From positions 372,001 to 436,000 of the forward strand of contig NZ_VUMG01000001.1 in the NCBI RefSeq assembly GCF_009696315.1: 64,000 nucleotides of DNA, given 5' to 3'. Each line of letters begins with the position of its first letter. The first letter of the stretch is position 1. The notes beneath the pieces are model-generated. The model saw nothing but the letters and a program-made list of their open reading frames with translations. It was not told the origin of the DNA and made no database searches. Source of the stretch: Cutibacterium porci (GTDB lineage: Bacteria; Actinomycetota; Actinomycetes; Propionibacteriales; Propionibacteriaceae). Position numbers and translations under genes: made by a program. This document shows positions 55,318 through 64,000 of this stretch, in pieces.

Positions 55318-57006
55318 ATGGCTCTTCTCCAGACCTTCACCCCATCGGCCAATCCGTTGGGGGCACAATGGCTGTCAGCCCTCTTGGCTGTCCTGCCAGT
55401 GCTGGCCATGCTCATTACTCTTGGCGCGCTGCGTTGGAAGGCGCACCTGGCCGGCCTCTTGTCGTGGGGTATCGCCCTCATCGTGGCGATTACCGCCTTC
55501 CATATGCCGATTGGTATGGCGGTTTCCTCAAGCATCCAAGGCTTCCTGTACGGGCTGTTCCCAATTTCGTGGATTTTGTTGGGCGCCATCTGGATGTATC
55601 AGGTGACGGTCATTTCCGGCCGTTTCGACGACTTGCGTCGCACCTTCTTCCTTATTAGCGATGACCCGCGTGTGTTGGGCATCCTTATCGCCTTCTGTTT
55701 TGGTGGTCTGCTCGAGGCCTTGGCCGGTTTTGGTGCCCCCGTTGCCATTGCGGCTGCCATGCTGATCGCCATTGGTTTCGGCAAACTGCGCGGTGCCGTC
55801 ACAGCCCTCGTTGCGAATACCGTTCCGGTCGCCTTCGGTGCCGTTGGTCTGCCGGTCCTCATGGCCGCCAAGACCAGTGGTTTGGACGTCGCGACGGTGG
55901 CTCCGGTCACCGCCCGAGTCTGCGCGGTACTGTGCCTCGTCGTCCCCTTCCTCATGCTGGCGATCATGGACGGTCGCAAAGGTATTCGCGAATGCTGGCC
56001 ATTTGGCCTGTTCGTCGGTGTTGTTTTCGGTGCGACAAAGATCATTGTCGGAGGCACCCCGGTCTACAACCTCACCGAGATTTTTGCTGCCGTCGTCACA
56101 GTCGCCCTGTCCATGCTCTTCCTGAAGGTGTGGAAGCCCACAGGTGGTCGCGAAGCCGCTGCGCGTATTGGCATCCCGATGGATCCGGCCATTGAGACAG
56201 AGCCGGTTGAGGCTCAGGAGGTTGACACCTCTGATCTTTCTGGCAACCGCATCTTTATGGCCCTCGTTCCCTACATCCTCGTCATCGTGGTCTTCGGTAT
56301 CGCTGCTATCCCCGCTGTCAAGGAGGGGTTGAAAGCCGCCGACGTCGCGATGACCTGGCCTGGGCTGTCCGGGCTTCTCGCTACCGGTGGCAAGCCTGCT
56401 GCCCATCAGGCCTACACCTGGCAGTGGTTGTCACAGCCGGGCTTCTTGCTTGCCGTAGTCGCACTCCTCGTTGGCGTCATCTACCGCGTGTCCCTTTCTG
56501 ACGTTCTCAAGGAACTGTGGGTCAACACCAAGAAAATGAAGTTTTCGATGCTGACCATCGGGTTGGTCGTTGCCCTGGCCTATGTCATGGGCGATTCTGG
56601 TCAGACTCTTGCCCTTGGCATGTTCATTGCTGGTGCCGGAGCGGTCTACCCGTTCCTCGCTCCGATCCTCGGCTGGATCGGGACCTACGTCACCGGGTCC
56701 GATACCTCCGCCAACATTCTGTTTTCCGGCCTGCAAAGCAGTGTGGGGCAGCAAGTCGGCGCTGGGTCGTATCTTGGTGTTGGCGGTATGCGGCATTTGC
56801 TGGTTGGTGCGGGAGCATCCGGCGGCGTCGTCGGCAAGATGATCTCCCCGCAATCGCTGACTATCGCGGCCACCGCGATCGGCTTAGCCGGTGGCGAGTC
56901 GGTTATCCTGCGCAAAGTTTTCAAGTTCTCGATCATCCTTCTCGTCCTGATGTGCATCATCGTCGGCCTGATGTCGACGCCGGTGCTCGGATGGATGGTC
57001 CCCTGA
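55318..57006 (+). CDS. lctP: L-lactate permease
   Basis: A 562-aa LctP/GlcA-family proton symporter with about 12-14 TM helices. GGLLEALAGFGAPVAIAAAM and DTSANILFSGLQ are characteristic, and the length is normal. It imports lactate for the LldEFG complex encoded next to it. GGAG lies 8 bp before the start. Regulation: LldR operator and iron box upstream. The 416-bp gap before it (54902-55317) holds these sites and no gene. Confidence 0.95.
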   Translation: MALLQTFTPSANPLGAQWLSALLAVLPVLAMLITLGALRWKAHLAGLLSWGIALIVAITAFHMPIGMAVSSSIQGFLYGLFPISWILLGAIWMYQVTVISGRFDDLRRTFFLISDDPRVLGILIAFCFGGLLEALAGFGAPVAIAAAMLIAIGFGKLRGAVTALVANTVPVAFGAVGLPVLMAAKTSGLDVATVAPVTARVCAVLCLVVPFLMLAIMDGRKGIRECWPFGLFVGVVFGATKIIVGGTPVYNLTEIFAAVVTVALSMLFLKVWKPTGGREAAARIGIPMDPAIETEPVEAQEVDTSDLSGNRIFMALVPYILVIVVFGIAAIPAVKEGLKAADVAMTWPGLSGLLATGGKPAAHQAYTWQWLSQPGFLLAVVALLVGVIYRVSLSDVLKELWVNTKKMKFSMLTIGLVVALAYVMGDSGQTLALGMFIAGAGAVYPFLAPILGWIGTYVTGSDTSANILFSGLQSSVGQQVGAGSYLGVGGMRHLLVGAGASGGVVGKMISPQSLTIAATAIGLAGGESVILRKVFKFSIILLVLMCIIVGLMSTPVLGWMVP

Positions 57007-57060
57007 GTCTGCTGACGGTTGACACCGCCTGGCATCCGTTCATCATCGATGGAGGTCATT

Positions 57061-57855
57061 ATGACAACCACTACGAGCCTGGGAACTAGGGCGGCCTCGC
57101 CCGGCCTGCCGGGGGCCGGAATGACCGTTGGGTTGTTCATCACGTGCATTAACGACGTGATGTTCCCTCAGACGGGCATCGCCGTCACGACGTTGTTGGA
57201 GCGCCTGGGCTGCACGGTTGAGTTTCCGCGTGAACAGACCTGTTGCGGCCAGATGACGACCAATACCGGATATTTCGACGAGGGTATTCCCACTGTCCGT
57301 CAGTATGTGCGAGCCTTTGGAGACTACGACTACATCGTCGCTCCGTCGGGGTCGTGCGTCGCAGCAGTGCGGGACCAGCATCCGATGCTCGCCGAGCATG
57401 CCGGCGATTCCGGTCTCGCTAAGGAGGTTGAGCACACCAGTCAGCGCACCTACGATCTGCCGGAATTCCTCGTCGATATTCTCGGCGTCACTGACGTTGG
57501 TGCATACTTCCCACACCGGGTGACGTATCACCCGTCGTGCCACGGTAAGCGGCTGCTGAACCTTGGAGATCGCCCTTACGAGCTGTTGCGTCACGTCAAG
57601 GGCATGACGTTGGTCGATTTGCCGATGGCTGAGCAGTGTTGCGGGTTCGGGGGCACTTTCTGCATCAAAAACCCCGATATGAGCGCGGCCATGGCCAACG
57701 ACAAGGCCCGCCACGTCCGCGAGACCGAAGCCGAATATGTCGTTGCCGGCGATAACTCCTGCCTGATGAATATCGGCGGGGTGCTGTCGCGGCAGAACTC
57801 GGGCGTCAAGCCAATCCACCTTGCCGAGATCCTCGCCACCACTGAGGAGGACTGA
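57061..57855 (+). CDS. lldE: L-lactate utilisation protein LldE (LutA)
   Basis: A 264-aa protein with two CCG (cysteine-rich) domains: EQTCCGQM and YHPSCHGKRLL, then EQCCGFGGTFCIKN. These bind unusual Fe-S clusters, as in heterodisulfide-reductase-like subunits. With LldF and LldG it oxidises L-lactate to pyruvate at the membrane. The start is ATG 57061 with GGAGGTCATT before it; the frame continues upstream to 57019. Confidence 0.93.
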   Translation: MTTTTSLGTRAASPGLPGAGMTVGLFITCINDVMFPQTGIAVTTLLERLGCTVEFPREQTCCGQMTTNTGYFDEGIPTVRQYVRAFGDYDYIVAPSGSCVAAVRDQHPMLAEHAGDSGLAKEVEHTSQRTYDLPEFLVDILGVTDVGAYFPHRVTYHPSCHGKRLLNLGDRPYELLRHVKGMTLVDLPMAEQCCGFGGTFCIKNPDMSAAMANDKARHVRETEAEYVVAGDNSCLMNIGGVLSRQNSGVKPIHLAEILATTEED

Positions 57856-57858
57856 CCC

Positions 57859-59394
57859 ATGAGCACCGAACTGCGTCGCGTCACATATGGAAACCATGGC
57901 GTTGCCCGCCTGACCCCGGCCCCCGACAAGCCCGGCCCGTACCTGGGTATGCCGAAGTTTTCGAAAGCCGTCAAAGCCGAGCTGAACTTGTCGGTGCAGC
58001 GTAAGAACATGCGCAATGCCACCACGACGATTCGTAACAAGCGCGCCATGCGCGTCTCAGAGTCGCCGGATTGGCAGGATCTGCGCGATGCTGCCGAGGC
58101 CATCAAGAATCGCGTCGGTCGCCACCTTGACCATTACCTCATTGAGGCCGAGAAGAACCTCACTGCCAACGGGGTTCACGTTCATTGGGCCCGCGACGGT
58201 GAGGAGGCCAACCGCATTGTTGCCCAGATCGCCAAGGACAAGGGGGTTGACGAAGTCGTCAAAATCAAGTCGATCACTAGCCAAGAAACCGACCTCAACG
58301 AGTACCTCGAAGAGCAAGGCATTGCGGCATGGGAGACCGACTTGGCCGAGCTTATCGTGCAATTGGGCCACGACCGCCCCTCCCATATCGTCGTGCCGGC
58401 CATTCACCGTAACCGCGCCGAAGTCCGCGAGATCTTCCTCCATGAGATGAAGAATTACGGCCGCCCGGCTCCCGAAGACATCTCGGAGAATCCGCCGGAG
58501 TTGGCCAACGCTGCTCGCCTGCATCTGCGTGAAAAGTTCCTGCGTGCCGAGATGGCCGTCTCGGGCGGCAATTTCGTGCTCGCTGACACCGGTTCTCTGG
58601 TGATCGTTGAGTCTGAGGGAAATGGACGAATGTGCCTGACCCTGCCTGACACCCTGGTCTCGATCGTCGGCATCGAGAAGGTCTTGCCGAGTTTTGACGA
58701 CCTCGAAGTCTTCCTTAAGCTGTTGCCGCGCTCGGCCACCGGTGAGCGGATGAACCCCTACAACTCGGTGTGGAGCGGTGTGACGCAGGGGGATGGCCCG
58801 CAAGAGCAGCACGTCATTTTCCTCGACAACGGCCGTACTGACGTCTTGGCCGACACGCTTGGACGCGAAGTGCTGCGGTGTATCCGATGCGCGTCGTGTA
58901 TCAACATTTGCCCGGTTTATGAGCGCGCCGGTGGTCACGCCTACGGTTCGGTGTACCCGGGGCCGATTGGAGCTGTGCTTAATCCGCAGCTGCGCGGTGT
59001 TACGCATCCTGTCGATCGCGGTTTGCCGTACGCGTGTTCGCTGTGCGGCGCCTGCAATGAGGTATGCCCAGTGAAGATTCCCTTCACCGACATCCTCCTC
59101 AAGCTGCGCAACAAGGTGGTCGAATCTGAAAAAGCTGACCGTATCCCGCAAGACTATGAGGTGGCCGGTGAGATGGGGCTCATGAAGACCGCCTCGTGGG
59201 CGTTTAGTGACCACAAGTACTTCGAGGCGATCCAAGTTGGCTCGCGTGGTGTGGGACGCGTCCTGCGCGGCAAGAAGATGGGTCCGATTCCGGTGCCGGT
59301 GGCCGAGCGGTGGCTCAAGTATCGCGACGTCGACGCACCGCCAACTGACACTTTCCGCACCTGGTGGAAGAAGAACAGGGAGGCTCAGCAATGA
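57859..59394 (+). CDS. lldF: Iron-sulfur protein LldF (LutB)
   Basis: A 511-aa protein. The N-terminal LUD domain is followed by two 4Fe-4S motifs beginning at Cys341 (CIRCASCINICPVY) and Cys393 (CSLCGACNEVCPVK). It passes electrons from lactate to the quinone pool. GAGGAGG inside the end of lldE serves as SD, so translation is coupled. The stop overlaps lldG. Confidence 0.95.
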   Translation: MSTELRRVTYGNHGVARLTPAPDKPGPYLGMPKFSKAVKAELNLSVQRKNMRNATTTIRNKRAMRVSESPDWQDLRDAAEAIKNRVGRHLDHYLIEAEKNLTANGVHVHWARDGEEANRIVAQIAKDKGVDEVVKIKSITSQETDLNEYLEEQGIAAWETDLAELIVQLGHDRPSHIVVPAIHRNRAEVREIFLHEMKNYGRPAPEDISENPPELANAARLHLREKFLRAEMAVSGGNFVLADTGSLVIVESEGNGRMCLTLPDTLVSIVGIEKVLPSFDDLEVFLKLLPRSATGERMNPYNSVWSGVTQGDGPQEQHVIFLDNGRTDVLADTLGREVLRCIRCASCINICPVYERAGGHAYGSVYPGPIGAVLNPQLRGVTHPVDRGLPYACSLCGACNEVCPVKIPFTDILLKLRNKVVESEKADRIPQDYEVAGEMGLMKTASWAFSDHKYFEAIQVGSRGVGRVLRGKKMGPIPVPVAERWLKYRDVDAPPTDTFRTWWKKNREAQQ

Positions 59395-60071
59395 CCACGA
59401 TTAGCACTGATCCCGTTGCGCGTACCGAGATCCTTGCTCGGATTCGCCGCGCTAGCACCGATATCACTAATCCCGACCCGATCACAGATGTGCCAATCAG
59501 GTGGCAGTACGGCACTGGCGTTGAGATGGACGACGTCGTCGGCACCTTCGTCGAGAAGGTCATCGACTACAAGGCGACAGTGGTGCGAGTTAAGGGACTT
59601 GACGTTCCCCAGGCCGTTGTCGAGGGGCTGAAGTCTACCGGAGCCGAGCACAGCGCTGTCGTCCCGGTTGGTCTGGATGCGTCTTGGGCCGAGGCGATCA
59701 AGGCTGCCGGGTTTGATGTCCGCGTCGATGATCCGCAGTTATCAAAGCAAGACCTCAACAACACCGACGCTGTCGTTACTGCGGCTGCGTGCGGGATCGC
59801 CGACACCGGGTCGATCGTCTTAACGCACGTTGAGGACCAGGGGCGGCGGGCCATCACTCTCGTCCCAGATCGCCACGTGTGCGTCATTAAGGCAAGCCAG
59901 GTTGTTTCTGACGTTCCGCAGGCCATTCAGATCGTCAAACCAGCGGTTCATGAAGGCCACCCGTTGACCTTCATCTCCGGTGGTTCGGCCACTTCTGACA
60001 TCGAGCTCTCCCGTGTCGATGGCGTTCATGGGCCACGTCGGCTTTATGTCATCGTCGTCGACGATCAGTGA
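59391..60071 (+). CDS. lldG: Lactate utilisation protein LldG (LutC)
   Basis: A 226-aa LUD-domain protein: TAAACGIADTGSIVLTH and RAITLVPDRHVCVI are the conserved core, and SGGSATSDIELSRVDGVHGP closes it. It is the third subunit of the lactate oxidation complex. ATG 59391 overlaps the lldF stop; the longer frame from 59364 lies within lldF. Confidence 0.94.
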   Translation: MTTISTDPVARTEILARIRRASTDITNPDPITDVPIRWQYGTGVEMDDVVGTFVEKVIDYKATVVRVKGLDVPQAVVEGLKSTGAEHSAVVPVGLDASWAEAIKAAGFDVRVDDPQLSKQDLNNTDAVVTAAACGIADTGSIVLTHVEDQGRRAITLVPDRHVCVIKASQVVSDVPQAIQIVKPAVHEGHPLTFISGGSATSDIELSRVDGVHGPRRLYVIVVDDQ

Positions 60072-60088
60072 GCTAATCGACTGACTCA

Positions 60089-60136
60089 CACGCAAGACGC
60101 CTCCGCCTGACCAATCGGGTGGGGGCGTCTTGCGTG
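60089..60136. terminator. Terminator of the lld operon (possibly bidirectional)
   Basis: A perfect 13-bp stem CACGCAAGACGCC / GGCGTCTTGCGTG encloses a 22-nt loop that can form a small inner stem. It lies 17 bp after the lldG stop and 18 bp before the stop of the opposing small gene. Confidence 0.8.
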
Positions 60137-60153
60137 CGGGGGGGGTACTTGCG

Positions 60154-60348
60154 TCAGCGAGAGTCTGACGTGCTACGTGCGGTGGCAACATGAATGACCG
60201 CTGACGCGAGGCCGATCACAGCGAAGGGGATGTAAATCCACCAGTGCGTGCCGTGAGTGAGCGCATCGGTGATTTTGACGACAATGAAACCGGCGACAAG
60301 CCAGCCGACCAAGGCCAGGAAGGCGTTGCGCCAAGAGCGTTGAAACAT
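60154..60348 (-). CDS. Small two-helix membrane protein
   Basis: About 64 aa from ATG 60348, with two hydrophobic segments (LALVGWLVAGFIVV and WWIYIPFAVIGLASAVIHV), similar in layout to 2TM-domain proteins. The frame is open to a GTG at 60426 (90 aa), but neither start has a good SD. I do not recognise a specific function. Confidence 0.5.
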   Translation of the reverse strand: MFQRSWRNAFLALVGWLVAGFIVVKITDALTHGTHWWIYIPFAVIGLASAVIHVATARSTSDSR

Positions 60349-60426
60349 GGTGATGAATCTCGTTAGCCTAGAGTAGGCAGCCGCTGACAGCGTCGCCAAC
60401 GAGGATTGAGTGGACTGTTGCTTCAC

Positions 60427-60796
60427 CTTCCGCAGGGGTGGTGATAGCTAGTGCAAAGTTGTCCGATCTGGCATCCGAGAGTTGCGACTGTGCTATCGCT
60501 GCTCCTCGTGACGCTGCTGGAGGACCCGGGTAGGGAAACTGAGAAAGATTCATTGAGAAGTGCGTAATTGATTACCGCTATTAGAGGCACGAACTTCAGT
60601 ACGCTCGGTGTCCTGAGCTGTTGATGCAGTCGCGTGGACGATATTGCCAAAAATGTAACAGGGACAGTGTCACATTCAGTAACGACTTGTAGATTCCAGA
60701 TTTAGTCTCATGTGTGCTGAAGGTCGCCACTGCAGCTGATTCGTGAGGTTGAGTGACGTTCGTCGTTGGCGGTCCCTGGCGAGTTTGCTGTGTAAG
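60427..60796. other. Gene-free region between cydC and the small membrane gene
   Basis: About 370 bp, more AT-rich than the surroundings from about 60535 to 60720. No convincing gene, palindromic element or strong hairpin was found. It may hold the promoter of the small membrane protein gene. Confidence 0.4.
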
Positions 60797-62401
60797 TTAG
60801 CCCACGTGCCAGATCCGGTCGCATCGTGCCATGACGAGGGGATCGTGGGTGATGACCACCTTCGCGGCCCCACCGGTGGTCGCCCACAGATCGTCCATGA
60901 GAGCTTCGGAGGTCTCGACGTCCAGGTGCTCGGTGGGTTCGTCGAGGATGAGCAGGTCGTGCGCCGCCGCATCAGCGCTGGCCTCGTGGTTGACGAGCAC
61001 TCGGGCTAGGGCAAGTCGCTGGGCCTCCCCGCCGGACAGCGTCCCACCGTCCTCGGCGATGACCCGCCCCGGCGGCATAGTAAGCCCGGCTTGATCCAAG
61101 GCTGTGAGTACCTCGTCCTCGGTGGCCTCCTTGCAACCGATCCGCACGTTCTCGCTGATCGACGTTGCGAACACGTGGGCATTCTGGGCCAAGTAACGCA
61201 CCCGCCCGGTGGTCGTCACTGTCCCGGTCAATGGTGGGATGAGCCCCATGATGGTTGCCGCGAGGGTCGTCTTGCCAACTCCTGACTTGCCGACGATAGC
61301 CACCGATTCCCCAGCCGTTACCTGCAAATTGACGTCCGATAGCACTGGCTGGTCTCCCGGCCAGCCAACCGTCAACCCCTCGATCACCAAGGAGGGTTTT
61401 CCCTCGGAAGCGGTCGCAGTGGGGGAGTCGCCTACCCCGACCTGAGGCGCGTCGAGCACTTCGCCCACCCGCTGCAGGGCCGCCTTGGCACGGGTATGAG
61501 TCTGGGCGGCTCCAGTGAACGCCCCGAACACTTCGTGGAGGGCCAGCGGGGTCAGTACCAACACAGCGAGCGTCCGCCCGCCGATCCGCCCGTCGGCGAC
61601 CGCGTTGCCACCGATCCACAAGGCCGAGACGACTGCCAGCCCAGCCGCCAGAATTTGACCGGCAGTGCCGATCCCGCGCCCCCAGGCAGCTCTTCGCTCT
61701 GCGGAACGAAGACGAGCATCGACATCCAGTACGTCGGCCAGGATCGCATCTTGGGCCCCGTAGGCCACCAGATCGGGGGCGCAATGGGCTAGCTCACGGG
61801 TGCGGTCGGCCAGCTCACCACGTAGCGGTACCAAGGACGAGTCTGCGGACCGGGACAGGCGCTTAGTGACTGCTGGCATGATGGCGGCTGCCAGTAGCGC
61901 TGATAGCAGCAGAACCCCAGCCGAGGCCAATGAGAACCGGGCTAGCAGCGCCGTCGTCCCGATGATGACCAGGCTCGACGCGCATGCCGGCACGATCACC
62001 CGCACGACCATGTCCAACACCGCATCGACGTCGGCTGTCACCCGTACTAGGAGGTCGCCGCGGCGACGTCCCAGCAGAGTGGTGCGTGACAGTCGGTTAT
62101 AGACCCGCATCCGCAATGCGCCTTGCATCCGCAGAGCCAGGTCGTGCCCGACCAGACGCTCGGCATAGCGGAAGACGCCGCGGGAAATACCGAAGAATCG
62201 CACCCCGACGGCGGCGGCCTCCAGGTAGAGCACTGGTGGCATTTCCGCGGCCCGAGACAATAACCAGGCTGAGACACCCATGAGGGCCACTGAAGCACCG
62301 GACGCACACGCTGCGAGCAAGGATGAGAGCACTAACGTCCAGCGACCGCGGGGCACATCCTGCAACAGGGTCTTGAGTAGCTGGGTGGTTCGCGTGGTCA
62401 T
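60797..62401 (-). CDS. cydC: ABC exporter subunit CydC (thiol exporter for bd oxidase assembly)
   Basis: A 534-aa half-transporter: a six-TM domain, then an ATPase domain with Walker A GKSGVGKTT (about 367-375), signature LSGGEAQRLALAR and Walker B LLILDEPTEHLD. With CydD it exports glutathione or cysteine and supports haem insertion into cytochrome bd. It overlaps cydD by 4 bp. The order cydD-cydC is the usual one. Confidence 0.92.
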   Translation of the reverse strand: MTTRTTQLLKTLLQDVPRGRWTLVLSSLLAACASGASVALMGVSAWLLSRAAEMPPVLYLEAAAVGVRFFGISRGVFRYAERLVGHDLALRMQGALRMRVYNRLSRTTLLGRRRGDLLVRVTADVDAVLDMVVRVIVPACASSLVIIGTTALLARFSLASAGVLLLSALLAAAIMPAVTKRLSRSADSSLVPLRGELADRTRELAHCAPDLVAYGAQDAILADVLDVDARLRSAERRAAWGRGIGTAGQILAAGLAVVSALWIGGNAVADGRIGGRTLAVLVLTPLALHEVFGAFTGAAQTHTRAKAALQRVGEVLDAPQVGVGDSPTATASEGKPSLVIEGLTVGWPGDQPVLSDVNLQVTAGESVAIVGKSGVGKTTLAATIMGLIPPLTGTVTTTGRVRYLAQNAHVFATSISENVRIGCKEATEDEVLTALDQAGLTMPPGRVIAEDGGTLSGGEAQRLALARVLVNHEASADAAAHDLLILDEPTEHLDVETSEALMDDLWATTGGAAKVVITHDPLVMARCDRIWHVG

Positions 62402-63999
62402 GGCGTCACCTCCACGTCGACGACCCTGTCAGCCGCCTCGATGACATTGCGACGGTGGGTCACGACGAGCACCGACGCGCCTGATGCCCGTACTGCCTGC
62501 AACACGGTCGCTTCGGTGGCGGCGTCAAGACCTGCGGTCGGTTCGTCGAGGACTAACAGGCCGGCCCCGGCGTGTTCTACACGCACCAGAGCGCGCGCCA
62601 AAGCTACGCGGCGACGTTCTCCGGCAGACAGCCCCTCGGCGTCGTCGTCGACTCGCTTGTCCAACGGGATTGACGCGGCCCCGCAGCGGTCCAGGGCGTC
62701 GCGCAGCACAGACTCAGGTGCATCCGGGCACCCTAAACGGATGTTCTCAGCAACCGTTCCGGCCATCATTGCAGGCAGCTGAGGCACATAGGCTAGGTGA
62801 CGCCGCCACGCCTGCCATACCGACTCGTCGGCTCCGACGAGCTCGCGATCACCAACGAGGATGGACCCGGCGTCGGGGTCGATGAATCCGAGCAGACACG
62901 ACAGGGCAGTCGTCTTGCCACCGCCGGAGTGCCCGACGAGGGCGACGAGATTCCCAGGCTCGATGCGCAGGGACAACCCGTCAGGGGCGGCACGATCCGC
63001 CCCTTCATACGTGTGCGTCAACCCGCTGATGACCACCGGGACCTCGCGAGGTGAGGCGATCTCGACGTCGCTCTTGGGTGCCGTCGGCCGCCCGGACTCA
63101 ATAAGCCCGAAGGACACTTCTGCGGCGGCCATTCCGTCAGCGGCATCGTGGAAGAGCACCCCCACCTGCCGCACCGGCAGAAATACTTCAGGGGCGAGGA
63201 TGAGGATGAACAGGGACGTGCGCAGATCCATCCCGCCGGCGGCTACCCGGAACCCAATGGTGACGGCCACCAGCGCTACTGAAAGAGTCGCCAGTAGTTC
63301 AAGCACGAATGAGGACAAGAAACTGATGCGCAGGGTGTGCATCGTTTCTCGGTGATTGGCGGCCTCGGTACGACGCAGTCCCTCAAGTTGGGCGCGTGCT
63401 CGTCCAAAGACCTGCAGGGTCGGTAGACCGGCGACCAGATCGGCGAAATGGTTGGCCAGCCGGGTGGCCACGGCGAACCGCTTCGCTACAGCAGCCTCGG
63501 TTCGCCATCCGATAAGCGCCATGAAGAGGGGAATGAGCGGAATCGTTACGACAACGATGACGAGGCTGGTGAGGTCGTTGAGACCGATCGCAGTCGCCAG
63601 TACCACCGGCACGATGACGGCGAGCACGAGTTGGGGAAGGTACTTCGAGTAGTAGCCGTCGAGTGCGTCTAGACCCGTGGTCACCAGGTTTATGAGGGTC
63701 CCCGACGGCATGGTGGCGTCGGTGGGACGCGACAACCGGGCGTGCAGAATATCGCGTCGCAACTGTGATTTGACTGACGCTGAAGCCCGATGAGCCAGGG
63801 ATTCTTGCAGCCAAGCAAGGCCGGCGCGGCCACAGAACACCGCTGCAAGCAGCCCACACCAGATTGCCACACCGTCGAAGCGGTGGGTAGCAAAGACCGA
63901 CGAGATCCCGCGAGACAACAACCAGGCCTGTGCAAGGATGAGCAAAGCTGTAGCCACGCCCACCACGCACAGACCTGCGAGGAAGGGAAGAGTGGCCCG
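62398..63999 (-). CDS. cydD: ABC exporter subunit CydD (5'-truncated by window edge)
   Basis: The frame is open to the right edge, so the N-terminus is missing; the GTG at 63966 is inside the first TM helix and unlikely to be the start. About 534 codons are visible: six TM helices and an ATPase domain with Walker A GHSGGGKTT, signature LSAGERRRVALAR (Ala in place of the second Ser/Gly position) and Walker B LLVLDEPTAGLD. It pairs with CydC. The cydAB genes are expected beyond the edge. Confidence 0.92.
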   Translation of the reverse strand, partial: RATLPFLAGLCVVGVATALLILAQAWLLSRGISSVFATHRFDGVAIWCGLLAAVFCGRAGLAWLQESLAHRASASVKSQLRRDILHARLSRPTDATMPSGTLINLVTTGLDALDGYYSKYLPQLVLAVIVPVVLATAIGLNDLTSLVIVVVTIPLIPLFMALIGWRTEAAVAKRFAVATRLANHFADLVAGLPTLQVFGRARAQLEGLRRTEAANHRETMHTLRISFLSSFVLELLATLSVALVAVTIGFRVAAGGMDLRTSLFILILAPEVFLPVRQVGVLFHDAADGMAAAEVSFGLIESGRPTAPKSDVEIASPREVPVVISGLTHTYEGADRAAPDGLSLRIEPGNLVALVGHSGGGKTTALSCLLGFIDPDAGSILVGDRELVGADESVWQAWRRHLAYVPQLPAMMAGTVAENIRLGCPDAPESVLRDALDRCGAASIPLDKRVDDDAEGLSAGERRRVALARALVRVEHAGAGLLVLDEPTAGLDAATEATVLQAVRASGASVLVVTHRRNVIEAADRVVDVEVTP

Positions 64000-64000
64000 C

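Noticed and set aside
58057-59391. 444-codon open frame antisense to lldF
   Set aside because: Complete overlap with lldF, whose Fe-S motifs are unambiguous; the antisense product resembles no family.
60368-60553. 61-codon minus-strand frame between cydC and the 2TM gene
   Set aside because: Weak start, no family resemblance; treated as non-coding.

Overview
The window looks like chromosomal DNA of a high-GC, propionibacteria-like actinobacterium, most probably Cutibacterium (formerly cutaneous Propionibacterium). The grounds are the DUF5318 - class A PBP - GT87 membrane protein gene order also known from mycobacteria, strong GC-rich SD sequences, pyruvate:ferredoxin oxidoreductase next to an LldEFG lactate operon, CydDC, and a complete diaminouronic acid sugar pathway. 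The species call is inference; no rRNA, tRNA, CRISPR array, phage or IS element was seen.

Layout. (1) 1-7.3 kb: the 3' part of a giant LPHTG-anchored surface protein and a class C (pilus-type) sortase. (2) 7.5-14.3 kb: DUF5318 protein, bifunctional PBP and three polytopic membrane proteins (GT87-like, PIG-V-like, O-antigen-ligase-like) in one tightly packed string. (3) 14.3-22.7 kb: a Wzz/BY-kinase-like protein with a degenerate P-loop, a GT4 glycosyltransferase, two more O-antigen-ligase-like proteins and wbpD-wbpE-wbpB. (4) 22.9-29.1 kb: a POT peptide transporter and the fructose PTS operon fruR-fruK-fruA-ptsH. (5) 29.3-35.2 kb: wbpA, a GT4 enzyme, a fourth ligase/polymerase, a UDP-GlcNAc 2-epimerase (WecB/WbpI) and a second, paralogous GT4. 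Blocks 3 and 5 together encode the full Wbp A-B-E-D-I set for UDP-2,3-diacetamido-2,3-dideoxy-mannuronic acid, so they form one split surface-polysaccharide locus. No flippase or initiating phosphosugar transferase is present in the window.

(6) 35.5-41.7 kb: a DUF559-like nuclease-fold protein, NDH-2 with a small membrane protein, a Nudix hydrolase and HrpB helicase. (7) 42-44.8 kb: a TPP riboswitch controlling a thiamine ECF transporter (YkoE and a fused YkoD-YkoC). (8) 44.9-46.5 kb: a WbuB-like glycosyltransferase and a DoxX-like protein. (9) 47-54.1 kb: a GltD/PreT-like oxidoreductase, PFOR and a DHOD/PreA-like flavoprotein in one operon, then a small thiamine-binding protein. (10) 54.1-60.1 kb: lldR divergent from lctP-lldE-lldF-lldG, with an LldR operator and a DtxR/IdeR-type iron box in the gap. 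(11) 60.8-64 kb: cydC and a cydD cut by the right edge.

The most unusual signal is an unrecognised palindromic element present eight times, always outside convincing coding sequence. Seven copies are exactly 77 bp and one is 78 bp, measured from TGTGG to CCACA. The arms follow TGTGGnAATCGGGTT, a small inverted repeat (TGCCA/TGGCA type) sits at the exact centre in the best copies, and arm position 6 is mismatched in all eight. Constant length and architecture with diverged spacer sequence argue for a maintained structure rather than random decay.
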